This document shows positions 6,872 to 6,919 of a DNA stretch of 6,919 nucleotides, piece by piece. The notes under the pieces are model-generated. The model was not told where the DNA came from. It did not search any database and saw nothing but the letters and a program-made list of their open reading frames with translations. The translations under genes and the position numbers were made by a program. Position 1 is the first letter of the stretch; the number at the start of each line of letters is the position of its first letter. Source of the stretch: an uncultured Rhodopirellula sp. (GTDB lineage: Bacteria > Planctomycetota > Planctomycetia > Pirellulales > Pirellulaceae); NCBI GenBank assembly GCA_913061385.1, contig CAJXTM010000190.1:1-6919 (forward strand), given 5' to 3'.

Positions 6872-6919
6872 CTGTCTCTTATACACATCTCCGAGCCCAC
6901 GAGACCGAGGCTGATCTCG
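6872..6919 (+). other. Illumina Nextera adapter read-through (not genomic)
   Basis: The final 48 bases are synthetic. The 19-base Tn5 mosaic end CTGTCTCTTATACACATCT occupies 6872-6890, the Nextera read-2 primer part CCGAGCCCACGAGAC 6891-6905, an 8-base index CGAGGCTG (which I recall as Nextera N710) 6906-6913, and ATCTCG, the start of the P7 flow-cell sequence, 6914-6919. The order and junctions are exactly those of a library insert read through its end. The genomic sequence therefore ends at 6871, and the window end is the end of a poorly trimmed contig. Confidence 0.97.

Noticed and set aside
6720..6914. 64-residue plus-strand frame ending in LYTSPSPRDRG
   Set aside because: Its end is a translation of the Nextera adapter, and the rest is antisense to the PEP-CTERM gene.

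Overview
The window looks like about 6.9 kb from a planctomycete, most likely of the Pirellulaceae type. The case rests on protein content: a DUF1559-like protein with a pilin-like membrane segment, a secreted DUF1080-like beta-sandwich protein, and a sulfatase-modifying-factor-like protein with a PEP-CTERM sorting signal. Loosely packed genes, weak ribosome binding sites and moderate GC agree. This is inference from recognised families; no rRNA or tRNA is present to place it.

Layout: (1) Positions 1-276, minus strand: N-terminal 92 codons of a GNAT-like acetyltransferase, cut by the left edge. (2) 277-1041: about 765 bp with no convincing gene, only short inverted repeats. (3) 1042-2658, plus: membrane-anchored alpha/beta hydrolase with two N-terminal transmembrane helices. 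(4) 2783-3436, plus: small secreted DUF1080-like protein. (5) 3519-3804, minus: probable small coiled-coil gene that reads through only with a +1 shift near 3756, just downstream of (6) 3844-4605, minus: DUF1559-like membrane protein. (7) A divergent control region, 4606-4787, with a 14-bp dyad. (8) 4788-5828, plus: secreted HEXXH zinc metallopeptidase. (9) 5934-6871, minus: PEP-CTERM protein, open at its 5' end. (10) 6872-6919: not genomic. These last 48 bases are Illumina Nextera read-through adapter (mosaic end, primer site, 8-base index, start of the P7 sequence).

Most products are predicted to act at or beyond the membrane (hydrolase, DUF1080-like, DUF1559-like, peptidase, PEP-CTERM protein), so the region is a set of cell-envelope and export genes. 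Nothing shows that they form one pathway. No mobile element, CRISPR array, defence system or RNA gene was found. The observations most worth a second look are the adapter at the contig end and the broken gene beside it, the split small gene at 3519-3804 with its ribosome binding site and continuous heptad register, and the unusual spacing of the putative catalytic triad in the hydrolase.
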